The notes under the pieces are model-generated. The model did not search any database. It was given only the letters and a program-made list of their open reading frames with translations, and was not told where the DNA came from. A stretch of 64,000 nucleotides of DNA from assembly GCF_024385465.1 (NCBI RefSeq), contig NZ_JANFLS010000002.1:1-64000 (forward strand). The letters run 5' to 3'. Shown here in pieces: positions 16,905 through 26,261 of this stretch. The position numbers and the translations under genes are program-made. This DNA comes from Arthrobacter sp. zg-Y844. Lineage in GTDB: Bacteria > Actinomycetota > Actinomycetes > Actinomycetales > Micrococcaceae. Numbering within the stretch: the first letter of the stretch is position 1; the number at the start of each line of letters is the position of its first letter.

Positions 16905-19119
16905 GCTCCCCGGAGAACTCGACTTTCCGCTGGACCGCCGCATCGGCAAGACCACGGCCAACGCCATGGAGAAGCAGCTCGGCCTGAAGACCGTCGGCGA
17001 TCTGCTCCACCATTTCCCGCGCCGGTACCTCGAGCGGGGCGAACTCACACCCATCGCCGAAATACCGTTCGACGAAGACGTCACCCTGATAGCCCGGGTG
17101 CAAAGCAACAACCGCCGGCAGATGCGGGCCCGCAAGGGATCGATCGTTGAAGTGGTGGTCACCGACGACACCGACGGCAGCCTCGGCCAGCTGCACCTGA
17201 CGTTCTTCAACGGGTTCAACGCCCACAAGGAGCTCACCGTCGGCACCCGGGCCATGTTCTCCGGCAAGGTCGGTGCCTACCGCGGCCAGCTGCAGCTGAC
17301 CAATCCCAGTTACGCGCTGCTGGATGATGACGCCGTGGATGAAGAGGAGGCCAAACGGCCTATCCCCGTCTACCCGGCCTCCGCCAAACTAGCCAGTCCC
17401 ACCATTGAAAAGTCCGTGTCGATGCTGCTGGACGTGCTTCAGGCAGCCCGGCTGCGTGATCCGATCCCGGAGCCGATCCGCCGTCGGGAACACTTACCCG
17501 ACATCACGGAGGCCTACCAGCGGATCCACCGGCCGGCCACCATGGAGGAGGCCTACGCCGCCAGGCACCGGTTCCGGTACCAGGAAGCCCTGGTCCTGCA
17601 GACCGCACTGGCCCGGCGTCGTGCCCTGACCGCCGAAGAGGAAGCCACCGCGCGTCCGGCAGTGCCCGGCGGCCTCCTGGACCGCTTTGACGCGTCCCTT
17701 CCCTTCACCCTGACTCGCGGCCAGGCCGAAATCGGGCGCGACCTTTCCGCCGAACTGGGCGGGGACCATCCCATGAACCGCCTCCTGCAGGGCGAAGTGG
17801 GCTCGGGCAAGACCCTGGTGGCCCTGCGCGCCATGCTGCAGGTGATCGACGCCGGGGGACAGGCCGCGCTGCTGGCACCCACCGAAGTTCTGGCATCGCA
17901 GCACTACGAATCCATCAGCGCCATGCTGGGACCGCTGGGCCGCGGCGGCCAGCTCGACGGCGATCCGGACGGCACCCGCGTGGCGCTGCTCACCGGGTCG
18001 ATGAGCACCGCCGGGCGGCGGGCGGCCATGCTGGATGCTGCCGGCGGCGCCGCCGGAATCATCATCGGCACGCACGCACTGCTGTCCGAGAACGTCTCCT
18101 TTGCCGACCTCGGCCTGGTGGTGGTGGATGAACAGCACCGGTTCGGCGTCGAGCAGCGCGATGTCCTGCGCACCAAGGGGCACAGCACCCCGCACCTGCT
18201 GGTCATGACGGCCACCCCGATTCCCCGTACCGTGGCGATGACTGTCTTCGGTGACCTCGAGGTCTCCACCCTCACCGAGCTGCCGGCCGGGCGGGCCCCC
18301 ATCTCCACCTACGTCTCGCCGCTGGCCGAAAAGCCGCAGTGGGAGCAGCGGATCTGGGCCCGCGCCCGGGAAGAGATCGACGCCGGCCGTCAGGTGTACG
18401 TGGTCTGCCCCAAAATCGGAGCGAAAGAAGAGGAACCCGGTACGGAGCTGGACCTGTTCGACGAGAAGGAAGCAGCTGCCGGACGGGAGCGTGCCCAGCG
18501 GCAGGAGCTGACCTCCGTCACCGAGTTAACCGAATACCTCACCACCGTGCCGGCGCTCGCAGGGAAGGTCATTGCGCCGCTGCACGGACGGCTGGACCCG
18601 AACGACAAGCACGAGACCATGGCTGCCTTCAACCGCGGCGACATTGACGTGCTGGTCTCCACCACCGTCATCGAAGTGGGGGTGGACGTGCCCAATGCCT
18701 CGCTGATGGTGATCATGGACGCGGACCGGTTCGGCATCTCCCAGCTGCACCAGCTGCGCGGCCGGGTGGGCCGCGGCGGGCTGCCCGGCACCTGCCTGCT
18801 CGTGACGCAGCTGGAACCGGGACATCCGAGCCGTGAGCGGCTGGAGGCCGTGGCGGCCACCACCGACGGTTTCGAACTGTCCCGCAAGGACCTGGAACTG
18901 CGCCGCGAAGGCGACATCCTCGGCGCCAGCCAGTCCGGCGGCCGCTCCACCCTGAAACTGCTGCGCGCCGTCCAGGACGAAAAGCTCATTGAAAAGGCAC
19001 GTGCCGACGCCGTGGCCCTGGTGGCCGAGGATCCGGACCTGCGCGACTACCCGGCCCTGGATGAAGCCATCGAGGCCTACCTGAACCCCGAAGCCGAGGC
19101 GTTCCTGGAGCGCGGCTAA
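16894..19119 (+). CDS. recG: ATP-dependent DNA helicase RecG
   Basis: A 741-residue helicase that remodels stalled replication forks and recombination intermediates. An N-terminal wedge/OB domain is followed by the helicase core: Walker A GEVGSGKTLVALRA, motif II DEQHRFG, motif III MTATPIPRT, and motif VI region QLRGRVGRGG. The length is normal. The ATG at 16894 lies inside the end of the DAK2 gene, giving an 11-base overlap and likely co-translation. rsmD follows in the same direction. Confidence 0.96.
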   Translation: MDSRLPGELDFPLDRRIGKTTANAMEKQLGLKTVGDLLHHFPRRYLERGELTPIAEIPFDEDVTLIARVQSNNRRQMRARKGSIVEVVVTDDTDGSLGQLHLTFFNGFNAHKELTVGTRAMFSGKVGAYRGQLQLTNPSYALLDDDAVDEEEAKRPIPVYPASAKLASPTIEKSVSMLLDVLQAARLRDPIPEPIRRREHLPDITEAYQRIHRPATMEEAYAARHRFRYQEALVLQTALARRRALTAEEEATARPAVPGGLLDRFDASLPFTLTRGQAEIGRDLSAELGGDHPMNRLLQGEVGSGKTLVALRAMLQVIDAGGQAALLAPTEVLASQHYESISAMLGPLGRGGQLDGDPDGTRVALLTGSMSTAGRRAAMLDAAGGAAGIIIGTHALLSENVSFADLGLVVVDEQHRFGVEQRDVLRTKGHSTPHLLVMTATPIPRTVAMTVFGDLEVSTLTELPAGRAPISTYVSPLAEKPQWEQRIWARAREEIDAGRQVYVVCPKIGAKEEEPGTELDLFDEKEAAAGRERAQRQELTSVTELTEYLTTVPALAGKVIAPLHGRLDPNDKHETMAAFNRGDIDVLVSTTVIEVGVDVPNASLMVIMDADRFGISQLHQLRGRVGRGGLPGTCLLVTQLEPGHPSRERLEAVAATTDGFELSRKDLELRREGDILGASQSGGRSTLKLLRAVQDEKLIEKARADAVALVAEDPDLRDYPALDEAIEAYLNPEAEAFLERG

Positions 19120-19167
19120 CGCCCGCCATCCGTCCTCTCGGCTTCCGGCAGCGGATAAAGTGAAGGC

Positions 19168-19776
19168 ATGAGCCGCATTATTGCCGGGGCTGCCGGCGGA
19201 TCCTCCTTGTACAGCGTTCCGGGTGACGGAACGCGTCCCACCACGGACCGGGTGAAGGAAGCCCTCTTTTCCCGCCTCGAGTCCTACGGCATCCTGCAGG
19301 AAGCCCGCGTGCTGGATCTGTTCGCCGGGTCCGGTGCCCTGGGGGTGGAGAGCGCAAGCCGCGGCGCGGCCGCCGTCGACCTGGTGGAACTGGCCGACAA
19401 GCCCGCGGCCACCTGCCGGCAGAACGCGGAACTGGTCAACAAGATCCTGGGCCGGACCTGCGTCAACGTGCACCGGGCCAAGGCCGAAACCTTCCTGCTG
19501 CGGGTCCCGGCGGACGTGCGCTGGGACGTGGTGTTCATCGATCCGCCTTACGCGTTCACCGAAGCGGAGCTGGCTACGGTCCTTACCCCGCTGGCCGGGC
19601 ACCTCGCAGTCGGAGCGGTTGTGGTGCTCGAGCGCTCCACGCGTTCCCCCGAGCCGGTCTGGCCCGAGGGCCTGGAGCGTTTCAGCGAGCGTAAATACGG
19701 TGAAACCACTCTGTGGTTCGCCGAACCCGCCGACGATGACGCAGAGTCCGATGACGCCGAGGCCGCGCAGGCCTAA
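19168..19776 (+). CDS. rsmD: 16S rRNA (guanine(966)-N(2))-methyltransferase
   Basis: A 202-residue SAM-dependent methyltransferase. SAM-binding motif I is VLDLFAGSGALGVESASRGA and the catalytic motif is IDPPYAF. The N-terminal MSRIIAGAAGG is typical of RsmD. It methylates G966 (E. coli numbering) in small-subunit rRNA. The C-terminal 20 residues are acidic and variable. Its stop overlaps that of the convergent gene by four bases. In many bacteria rsmD is followed by coaD; here two reverse-strand genes intervene. Confidence 0.94.
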   Translation: MSRIIAGAAGGSSLYSVPGDGTRPTTDRVKEALFSRLESYGILQEARVLDLFAGSGALGVESASRGAAAVDLVELADKPAATCRQNAELVNKILGRTCVNVHRAKAETFLLRVPADVRWDVVFIDPPYAFTEAELATVLTPLAGHLAVGAVVVLERSTRSPEPVWPEGLERFSERKYGETTLWFAEPADDDAESDDAEAAQA

Positions 19777-20579
19777 CCCGCGAAGCGGTCCAGGTTCTCG
19801 CCCGTCAGCACCGCTGCCGGGTGCGGACCGGCCGCCAGGAGCTGCTGCGTCCACTCGGCGGGCCAGGGGAACCGGGTTGCCGCGAGCACGATATTGCCGG
19901 GGTAGCGCCCCGTGAACATGTCCCGCTGCGCCAGCGCCGCCACGCCGCAATCCGTACGCTCAGAGTCCGTTTCCGTGCCGTCCGTGCCCAGTGCGGCCTG
20001 CATCTCGCGGACCTGCCGGCGGGCGAAGGCCAGCGGCGGATCGTCCCCGACGTTGACCAGCAGCACCCCGGCGGGGGAGAGCAACGCAAGCAGCTCGGCG
20101 TAGAAGTCCGACGTCGCCAGGTGCGCGGGTGCATCGGGTCCGGCGAAGATGTCCAGGACAATGGCATCGAAATGCCGGCCGGCAAAGCGGTCCAGTGATT
20201 CCCGTGCGTCCCCGATGACGGTCTCCAGCCGGGTGCCCTCCGGCAGCGGAAGGTGCGCCAGCACGAAGTCCAGCAGTTCGCGTTCCAGCTCCACCGCCGC
20301 CTGCTCGGACCCGGGGCGGGTGGCCTGGAGGTAACGGGTGAGGGTCAGCGCTCCGGCACCCAGATGCAGTGCACGCAGCGGCTCCTCGTCCGGTGCGGCC
20401 AGGTCCAGGACGTTGCCTATCCGGCGCAGGTACTCGTAGAAGATTTCCTGCGGGCGGGCCAGGTCCACGTGGGACTGCTCCGCGCCGCCGATGCTCAGGA
20501 TGAAGGCACCGGGGGTGAAGCCGTCTTCGGTGATGGTGGCGTGGGCGCCGATGCCCCGCAGCAGCCGGGACGCGTTCAC
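19773..20579 (-). CDS. Spermidine-synthase-like methyltransferase-fold protein
   Basis: A 268-residue Rossmann-fold protein of the polyamine-synthase-like group. ALHLGAGALTLTRYLQAT corresponds to the SAM/decarboxy-SAM binding loop, VIGDARESLDRFAGRHFDAIVLDIFAG to the acidic motif region. Actinobacteria have many such proteins without proven polyamine activity, often annotated as fused or orphan spermidine synthases. The GTG start overlaps the stop of the aminotransferase gene by four bases, so the pair is an operon. The product could be a methyltransferase; the substrate is not evident. Confidence 0.78.
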   Translation of the reverse strand: MNASRLLRGIGAHATITEDGFTPGAFILSIGGAEQSHVDLARPQEIFYEYLRRIGNVLDLAAPDEEPLRALHLGAGALTLTRYLQATRPGSEQAAVELERELLDFVLAHLPLPEGTRLETVIGDARESLDRFAGRHFDAIVLDIFAGPDAPAHLATSDFYAELLALLSPAGVLLVNVGDDPPLAFARRQVREMQAALGTDGTETDSERTDCGVAALAQRDMFTGRYPGNIVLAATRFPWPAEWTQQLLAAGPHPAAVLTGENLDRFAG

Positions 20580-21829
20580 AGCAGCCCACCCAGCCGGGCG
20601 AGGCGCTCGGAGGCCTGGTCCAGGACGTCCGTTTTCTTGCAGAACGCGAACCTCAGCAGGGACCGGGTGCGCTGCGCTCCTTCCGCATGGCAGAACACGG
20701 CCACCGGAATGGCCGCCACACCGATCATTTCCGGCAGCCGCCGGGCCAGTTCCGTGGCGTCGGTAATCCCCAGGGGCGACGTGTCGGCGGTAACGAAGTA
20801 CGTTCCGGCGGACGGCAGGACTTCCATCCCGGCCGCCCGCAGCCCGGAACCGAGCAGGTCCCGCTTCGCCTGCAGCGCCGCGGCGGCTCCGGTGAAGTAG
20901 GAATCCTCCAGTCCCAGGCCGACGGCGACCGCGGACTGGAAGGGGGTGCCGGAGGTGTAGCTCAGGAAGGTTTTGACGGTGCGGACTGCTGCCACCAGCG
21001 GCGCCGGGCCCGTAAGCCAGCCGATTTTCCAGCCGGTCACGGAAAACGTTTTGCCCGCCGAGGAAATGGTCAGGGTCCGTTCCGCGGCACCGGGCAGCGT
21101 GGCTACGGGAATGTGCACCGGCCCGAAGGTCAGGTGTTCGTACACCTCGTCGGTGACGATCACGGCGTCGTGCTTCGCTGCCAGGTCCACGATCCGCTGC
21201 AGGACCTCGCGGGGAAGGACAGCGCCCGTGGGGTTGTGCGGGTTATTGACCAGCACCACCCGGGTGCGGTCGGTGAACGCCGCTTCGAGGGCGCCGTCGG
21301 CGGGGAGGAAATGCGGTGCCTCGAGGGCGACGGTGGTGTGCGTGGCGCCGCTGAGCCCAATGACCGCGCCGTAGGAATCGTAGAACGGTTCGAAGGTCAG
21401 CACCTCGTCGCCGGGACCCGTCAGGGCCAGCAGGGACGACGCAATGGCTTCCGTGGCGCCGGTGCTGACGATCACCTCGGTGTCCGGGTCCACGTGCAGC
21501 CCGTAGAACCGCTCCTGGTGCGCTGCGACGGCGGTGCGCAGGACGGGCAGGCCCTGCCCCGGGGCGTACTGGTTGGCGCCGGAGGCAATGGCCTCCCGTG
21601 CGGCGTCGAGCATTACGGCCGGGCCGTCCTCATCGGGAAAGCCCTGGCCGAGGTTGATGGCTCCGTGCTGTCCGGCAAGGGCGGTGATCTCCTCGAAAAT
21701 GGTCACCCCGAGGTTGCCGTCGGCCGCGAGCAGGTTGGCCCCCGCGGCGGTCCGCTGCCAGGGCTGGGCGGCGGCCGGGCCGGTGCCGGACCGGGCGCGG
21801 AGCAGGGACGCGGCTGTGCTGATACTCAT
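20576..21829 (-). CDS. Class I/II PLP-dependent aminotransferase (DapC/kynurenine aminotransferase-like)
   Basis: A 417-residue fold-type I aminotransferase. Landmarks are NQYAPGQGLPVLR, the substrate-binding NNPHNPTGAVL, the PLP-contacting DEVYEHLTF, and the Schiff-base lysine in SSAGKTFSVTGWKIGW. The sequence resembles mycobacterial DapC (N-succinyldiaminopimelate aminotransferase) and kynurenine-oxoglutarate aminotransferases. The exact substrate cannot be fixed here. It is translationally coupled to the downstream spermidine-synthase-like gene. Its start is 40 bp from divergent coaD. Confidence 0.87.
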   Translation of the reverse strand: MSISTAASLLRARSGTGPAAAQPWQRTAAGANLLAADGNLGVTIFEEITALAGQHGAINLGQGFPDEDGPAVMLDAAREAIASGANQYAPGQGLPVLRTAVAAHQERFYGLHVDPDTEVIVSTGATEAIASSLLALTGPGDEVLTFEPFYDSYGAVIGLSGATHTTVALEAPHFLPADGALEAAFTDRTRVVLVNNPHNPTGAVLPREVLQRIVDLAAKHDAVIVTDEVYEHLTFGPVHIPVATLPGAAERTLTISSAGKTFSVTGWKIGWLTGPAPLVAAVRTVKTFLSYTSGTPFQSAVAVGLGLEDSYFTGAAAALQAKRDLLGSGLRAAGMEVLPSAGTYFVTADTSPLGITDATELARRLPEMIGVAAIPVAVFCHAEGAQRTRSLLRFAFCKKTDVLDQASERLARLGGLL

Positions 21830-21869
21830 TCCTCAAGTATTACCCGCCCGCACCCGGTAGATTCGACCT

Positions 21870-22340
21870 ATGCGACGCGCTGTATGCCCCGGTTCCTTTG
21901 ATCCCATCCACAACGGCCACGTGGAGGTGATTGCCCGTGCGGCGACCCTCTTCGACGAAGTCATCGTGGCGGTGTCCACCAACTATGCGAAGAAGTACCG
22001 CTTCAGTGCCGAGGAACGCCTGGAACTCGCAGCGGAAACCTTTGAGGCTCTGAGCGGAGTCTCCGTGGTCCCCATGGGGGACGGGCTCCTGGCCGACTTC
22101 TGCCGGGAACACGGAGCCTCCGCGATCGTGAAGGGGCTGCGGTCCGTCCAGGACTACCAGTACGAACTGCCCATGGCCGTCATGAACAGGCAGCTCACCG
22201 GCGTCGAAACCGTCTTCCTGGCCGCGGAAAGCAGCTACACCCACCTGTCCTCGTCCCTGATCAAGGAAGTGGCGGCCCTGGGCGGCGACGTCGCCGGCTA
22301 TGTTCCCCCAACGGTGTTCAAGCGCCTGACGGCAAGCTAG
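21870..22340 (+). CDS. coaD: Pantetheine-phosphate adenylyltransferase
   Basis: A 156-residue nucleotidyltransferase that makes dephospho-CoA from phosphopantetheine and ATP. The (H/T)xGH motif is HNGH at residues 14-17 within PGSFDPIHNGH. The second signature, ESSYTHLSSSLIKEV, contains the ISSTxxR-type region. The length is typical. A DUF177-rpmF-rnc-mutM block follows after about 200 bp. Confidence 0.96.
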   Translation: MRRAVCPGSFDPIHNGHVEVIARAATLFDEVIVAVSTNYAKKYRFSAEERLELAAETFEALSGVSVVPMGDGLLADFCREHGASAIVKGLRSVQDYQYELPMAVMNRQLTGVETVFLAAESSYTHLSSSLIKEVAALGGDVAGYVPPTVFKRLTAS

Positions 22341-22430
22341 TCGGGGTCGGATCCGTCCCCGGACGCACCGGAGGGGAAGTACCGGGGACGCCGATTAGCC
22401 GGATGCTGCGCGGCGGGTAAACTGGGTAAT

Positions 22431-22454
22431 GGAGCACGTGCCCGCACGTGTTCC
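22431..22454 (+). terminator. Hairpin between coaD and the DUF177 gene
   Basis: GGAGCACGTGC (22431-22441) and GCACGTGTTCC (22444-22454) form an 11-bp stem with one G:T pair and a CC loop. No T-run follows. It may end coaD transcription or be a regulator site, since CACGTG is repeated. Confidence 0.4.
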
Positions 22455-22476
22455 TTGGCTGCGGTGCAGCCGCAGT

Positions 22477-22506
22477 TTGAGAGATTCCGGCAAGTCAGGC
22501 TAAGAT
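22477..22506 (+). promoter_or_regulatory. Promoter of the DUF177-rpmF-rnc unit
   Basis: TTGAGA (22477-22482) and TAAGAT (22501-22506) are 18 bp apart and lie 33 bp ahead of the predicted DUF177 start. They fit a vegetative sigma promoter. Confidence 0.5.
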
Positions 22507-22538
22507 GATATGTCGGTCTATGTTCTACAGGAGTTCTC

Positions 22539-23141
22539 ATTAGCGAATTTTCGCGGTCCAATCCGGAAACTCCCCTGGCTATCAACGTCAGGGACCTCGG
22601 GCGCAGCCCGGGAACGATGCGGACCTTGCATGAACATGTACCGGCACCGAAAGACTTCGGTGTTGCGCTTATCGGCGTTCCGGAAGGATCCGGCCTCGAG
22701 CTCGATCTGAGGTTGGAGGCCGTGCACGAAGGGATTCTGGTATCCGGCGTAGTAATCGCCCCCGTAAAGGGCGAATGCGGCCGCTGCCTGAAGCCACTCG
22801 CGTACGACCAAGAAGTCGATGTGCAGGAACTCTTCTACTACGAGGACGCTGAGTCCTTCGAAGAAGAAGATGAAGAAGAGCAACACCGGATCGAGCGAGA
22901 TGTCATCGATCTTGAGCCGGTATTGCGGGACGCAGTGGTTCTTACCATGCCGTTCCAGCCGGTGTGCCGGGAAGACTGCGAAGGCCTTTGCTCCGAATGC
23001 GGAGCGCGCCTTGAGGAGGATCCGGGTCACCACCATGAAGCAGTGGATCCTCGCTGGGCAGCCCTCGCCGGGCTGACCGGCACGGCCGCAGAAGATACTG
23101 CGGCACCAAGTACAGAGTCAGACGAGAGAGAAGAGAGTTAG
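22539..23141 (+). CDS. DUF177 (YceD-like) protein with probable ATT start
   Basis: A DUF177/YceD protein, the usual upstream partner of rpmF and possibly involved in 23S rRNA or ribosome assembly. The metal-type motif CGRCLKPL and a later [13 protein letters not shown] are visible, with an acidic linker between. The conserved start region [17 protein letters not shown] lies upstream of the first in-frame ATG (22617). No ATG, GTG or TTG precedes it in frame before a stop at about 22506. The only plausible start is ATT at 22539, 5 bases after AGGAG (22529-22533). This gives 200 residues. A start at 22617 would cut into the domain. Confidence 0.75.
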   Translation: MSEFSRSNPETPLAINVRDLGRSPGTMRTLHEHVPAPKDFGVALIGVPEGSGLELDLRLEAVHEGILVSGVVIAPVKGECGRCLKPLAYDQEVDVQELFYYEDAESFEEEDEEEQHRIERDVIDLEPVLRDAVVLTMPFQPVCREDCEGLCSECGARLEEDPGHHHEAVDPRWAALAGLTGTAAEDTAAPSTESDEREES

Positions 23142-23143
23142 CC

Positions 23144-23347
23144 GTGGCTGTTCCGAAGCGGAAAATGTCCCGCGCGAATACACGTGCACGCCGGTCCCAG
23201 TGGAAGGCGACCGCGCCCAACCTGGTGAAGACCGTGGAGAACGGCCGCGTCACCTATAGCCTGCCGCACCAGGCCAAGGTCGTAACCGACTCCGCCGGTA
23301 CCGCGCTGTTCCTTGAATACAAGGGCCGCAAGGTCGCGGACGTCTAA
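23144..23347 (+). CDS. rpmF: 50S ribosomal protein L32
   Basis: A 67-residue L32 with the family start [19 protein letters not shown]. It has no Cys at all, so it is the zinc-independent form; zinc-binding L32 carries four Cys. The GTG start lies two bases after the DUF177 stop, which implies coupled translation. rnc follows 85 bp downstream. Confidence 0.96.
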   Translation: MAVPKRKMSRANTRARRSQWKATAPNLVKTVENGRVTYSLPHQAKVVTDSAGTALFLEYKGRKVADV

Positions 23348-23432
23348 GACCAGTGTTCGGCCCGGTTTTGCGCATCATTAGTGTTGTTGCGGACGGGCAC
23401 GTGAATACTGCTTTTCGGGTTGTATCCAAAAA

Positions 23433-24140
23433 GTGAAGAATACTGAAGAGCTTATGAAGCGTCTCGGTGTCGATATCGACGCCGGGACGCTTCGTCTTGC
23501 ACTCACGCACCGTTCCTACGCTTACGAGCAGGGCGGCATCCCCACGAACGAGCGCCTGGAATTCCTGGGTGACTCCATTCTGGGGTTCTCGGTAACCGAT
23601 GCGCTCTACCGGGATAATCCTGATCTTTCCGAAGGCGAGCTGGCCAAGCGCCGCTCCGCCGTCGTGAGTACCCGTGCCCTCGCCGGCATTGCCCGCGGCC
23701 TGGGGCTGGGGGAGTACATCCTGCTGGGCCAGGGTGAAAAGCTGACCAACGGGCGCGACAAATCCTCCATCCTTGCGGACACCACCGAGGCAATCATCGG
23801 TGCCGTGTACCTGGATCACGGAATCGAAACCGCGCGGCAGATGGTGATGCGCCTTGTCGGGCCGCTGCTGTCCAATGCCGAGGCACTCGGCGCCGGCACG
23901 GACTGGAAAACGAGCATCCAGGAAATCGCTGCCGGCCGGAAAATGGGCGACATCGAATACCGGGTCTCCGGATCCGGTCCCGACCATTCCCGCAGCTTCG
24001 TTGCTGTCCTGCATATCGGTGACAAGGCCTACGGCACCGGTGTCGGCCACTCCAAGAAGGAAGCCGAGCAGGAAGCCGCCGCTGCCTCCTGGAAGATGAT
24101 CAACGCCAAGGAAGCCGATTCCACGGCTGCCGGTTCCTAG
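23433..24140 (+). CDS. rnc: Ribonuclease III
   Basis: A 235-residue double-strand-specific endonuclease for rRNA and mRNA processing. The signature [10 protein letters not shown] is at 39-48 and holds acidic catalytic residues. A second acidic site, [13 protein letters not shown], follows. The C-terminal dsRNA-binding domain covers about 160-230 ([11 protein letters not shown] to [13 protein letters not shown]). It starts with GTG. mutM follows after 12 bp, so they are co-transcribed. Confidence 0.96.
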   Translation: MKNTEELMKRLGVDIDAGTLRLALTHRSYAYEQGGIPTNERLEFLGDSILGFSVTDALYRDNPDLSEGELAKRRSAVVSTRALAGIARGLGLGEYILLGQGEKLTNGRDKSSILADTTEAIIGAVYLDHGIETARQMVMRLVGPLLSNAEALGAGTDWKTSIQEIAAGRKMGDIEYRVSGSGPDHSRSFVAVLHIGDKAYGTGVGHSKKEAEQEAAAASWKMINAKEADSTAAGS

Positions 24141-24152
24141 GCACTCCCGGCA

Positions 24153-25133
24153 ATGCCTGAGCTTCCCGAAGTCGAGGTGGTCCGCCGCGGACTGGCGTCA
24201 TGGGTCCGCGGCCGTACCATCACCGGCGTCGAAGTCGTGGATCCCCGGTCCGTGCGGCGCCATGCGCCCGGCCCGGCCGACCTCGTCGCCAACCTTGAAG
24301 GCGCGGTGGTGGCCGACGTCGTGCGCCGCGGCAAGTTCCTTTGGCTGCCGCTGCTCGAGTCGGCTCCTTCACCGAACGGTGCGGACGACGACGTCGTGCC
24401 CCCCTTTGCGCTGATGGCCCACCTCGGCATGAGCGGGCAGCTGCTGATGGAGGACTCGGCGCTTCCGGACGAGAAGCACCTGAAGGTCCGGTTCACGCTC
24501 AGTCCCGCCGTTGATGCCTCCGGTGCTGCGATGCCGGACGAGCTGCGTTTTGTGGACCAGCGGATCTTCGGCGGTGTGTTCCTCACCGATCTGGTGCCGA
24601 CTCCCGACGGCGCTCCCGGCGGCCTGTCCGAAACCGGACTTCCGCTCGTGGCGCAGGAAGCCGCGCACATTGCGCGGGACCCCCTCGATCCGGCGTTTTC
24701 CTTTGACGGGTTCTACCGTCGGCTGCGGGGCAGGAAGACCGGGATCAAACGCGCACTGCTGGACCAGGGACTGATTTCCGGGGTCGGAAACATTTATGCC
24801 GACGAGTCCCTGTGGGCGGCACGGATGCACTTTGCCCGCCCCACGGACACCATGCGCCGGGCTGACGCGCTGCGGCTGGTCGAGGCCGCCCGGGACGTGA
24901 TGACCCGCGCCCTGGCTGCAGGCGGCACCAGCTTCGACTCGCTGTACGTCAATGTGAACGGTGCCTCGGGGTACTTCTCCCGGTCCCTCAACGCCTATGG
25001 CCGCGAAGGACTGCCCTGCCCGCGCTGCGAGGAACTGGGGTTGCACACCCTGATCCGGCGGGATTCATTTATGAACCGGTCGTCGTACAGCTGTCCCGTG
25101 TGCCAGCCGCGGCCCCGGAACGGCCGCTGGTAG
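24153..25133 (+). CDS. mutM: Formamidopyrimidine-DNA glycosylase
   Basis: A 326-residue Fpg/Nei enzyme that removes 8-oxoguanine and other oxidised purines. The N-terminal [13 protein letters not shown] gives the catalytic Pro2 and Glu3. The helix-two-turn-helix region contains [16 protein letters not shown]. The zinc finger has the Cys pairs CPRC and CPVC near the end (about 290-318). It is slightly longer than usual because of inserts near 70 and 150. The last 65 bp overlap the convergent VOC gene. Confidence 0.95.
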   Translation: MPELPEVEVVRRGLASWVRGRTITGVEVVDPRSVRRHAPGPADLVANLEGAVVADVVRRGKFLWLPLLESAPSPNGADDDVVPPFALMAHLGMSGQLLMEDSALPDEKHLKVRFTLSPAVDASGAAMPDELRFVDQRIFGGVFLTDLVPTPDGAPGGLSETGLPLVAQEAAHIARDPLDPAFSFDGFYRRLRGRKTGIKRALLDQGLISGVGNIYADESLWAARMHFARPTDTMRRADALRLVEAARDVMTRALAAGGTSFDSLYVNVNGASGYFSRSLNAYGREGLPCPRCEELGLHTLIRRDSFMNRSSYSCPVCQPRPRNGRW

Positions 25134-25533
25134 TTTTCCGTTCCACGAACTGGATCGGATGTCCGTCGAAGTCCTCGACGAATGCAACCCGCAGTTTTCC
25201 GTCCAGGAACGGGTGCGGTCCTTGAAGGTCTTTCGCTCCGGCGTCGAGCGCAGCTGTGTAGGCGGCTGCGGCGTCATCCGTCCAGAGCGTGAGGCACGCG
25301 CGGTGCCCGGCCGTGACCGGGGTGAGCCCGTGGGCTTCGGCCGCCGGTCCAGGCAGAGCGAGCCCGAGTTCGAAGCCTTCCAATGACATTTCGATTTTGA
25401 CGGGTGCTGTCCCTGCTCCCGTTGCGCGGAACTCTTCAGTGAAGCCGAGGGCCGCGTAGAAGCGCGCCGCCCGCGCGACGTCGGCGACGAACAAGATGAC
25501 CTGCGGATTGTAGATTTTCACGGCTGTCCTCAT
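25069..25533 (-). CDS. VOC family (glyoxalase/bleomycin-resistance fold) protein
   Basis: A 154-residue single-domain VOC protein. [23 protein letters not shown] is the first beta-alpha module, and [15 protein letters not shown] the C-terminal end of the fold. The last 20 residues (rich in Thr, Ser, Gly) are encoded antisense to the mutM zinc-finger region and extend past the usual fold end. The ATG at 25533 is preferred over a longer frame that begins at 25644 and has no fold-like sequence. The substrate is unknown; the family includes glyoxalases, dioxygenases and antibiotic-binding proteins. Confidence 0.75.
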   Translation of the reverse strand: MRTAVKIYNPQVILFVADVARAARFYAALGFTEEFRATGAGTAPVKIEMSLEGFELGLALPGPAAEAHGLTPVTAGHRACLTLWTDDAAAAYTAALDAGAKDLQGPHPFLDGKLRVAFVEDFDGHPIQFVERKTTSGRSGAAAGTRDSCTTTGS

Positions 25534-25707
25534 CTCGGGCGTTGGAGTGCGCCCGTTCACGGCACCTTTGCGCACGGTAACAAATCCGGGTGGTATCCGT
25601 CGCCCAGCAGCCGGCGTCACACCGGGCGCGCTCCGGACGGGCATCCAGGGCCGGTCCCGCCACCAGCGTCAGGAACAGAAAAATTACGAAACTCTTGCAA
25701 TCCTTCC

Positions 25708-25722
25708 GTAATTACGTAATTC
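25708..25722. promoter_or_regulatory. Candidate operator of the ArsR-type regulator
   Basis: Two overlapping perfect palindromes, CGTAATTACG (25708-25717) and AATTACGTAATT (25711-25722), lie 8-22 bp before the regulator start codon. A related half-site, AATTACGAAA, occurs near 25683. Such AT-rich symmetry stands out in GC-rich DNA and suits autoregulation. Confidence 0.5.
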
Positions 25723-25729
25723 TCTATTC

Positions 25730-26260
25730 ATGACTGCAGGAGATGACGCCCGGCTGGAGGCGCTGGAAGCGCGCGTGGCAGCCCTGGAGCAACGCGCGGA
25801 AGCCGCGGAGCCTACGTCGGCCGCGGACGGGACGTCGGCCTCGGACGGGGCAGACGTGTTCTGGGCCCTCGAAGGGGTGCGGAAGCGCCATCCCGAGCCG
25901 GGAGCCGTGCTGTTCACCGGCACCGCCACTACCGCCGCCGGTGCCCACTACGAGTACCAGTACGGGTTGGAGACCGGGCACCTGCTCGACGTCGACTGGA
26001 CGCAGTTCGCCGAAACCCTTGCCTCCCTCGGCCATCCCATCCGTCTGGCCGTGCTCCACGCCGTGCTCGGCGGAACCGAGACCGTGGCAGAACTGGTGGA
26101 GGAACTGGGTTCCGGAACCTCCGGACAGATTTACCACCACGTTCACCAGCTGACCGCCTCGGGATGGCTCGCACCGCACGCCCGGTCCCGCTACCAAATC
26201 CCACCGGCCCGGGTCATCCCGCTGCTGGCGATTCTGACCGCTGCCTCCGGAGGTAACTGA
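25730..26260 (+). CDS. ArsR-type winged-helix transcriptional regulator
   Basis: A 176-residue regulator. Residues 5-25 are likely coiled coil (ARLEALEARVAALEQRAEAAE). A winged helix occupies about 100-150 (LGHPIRLAVLHAVLGG, then VAELVEELGSGTSGQIYHHVHQLTASGWL). No Cys metal-sensing motif is present, so it is not a classical arsenic sensor. It starts an apparent three-gene operon with a serine hydrolase and a membrane protein, with gaps of one base or overlaps. No clear ribosome-binding site precedes the ATG, so the transcript may be leaderless. Confidence 0.8.
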   Translation: MTAGDDARLEALEARVAALEQRAEAAEPTSAADGTSASDGADVFWALEGVRKRHPEPGAVLFTGTATTAAGAHYEYQYGLETGHLLDVDWTQFAETLASLGHPIRLAVLHAVLGGTETVAELVEELGSGTSGQIYHHVHQLTASGWLAPHARSRYQIPPARVIPLLAILTAASGGN

Positions 26261-26261
26261 C

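Noticed and set aside
22510-22710. 66-codon ATG frame upstream of and inside the DUF177 gene
   Set aside because: It runs out of frame through the conserved DUF177 start region and has no homology-like features.
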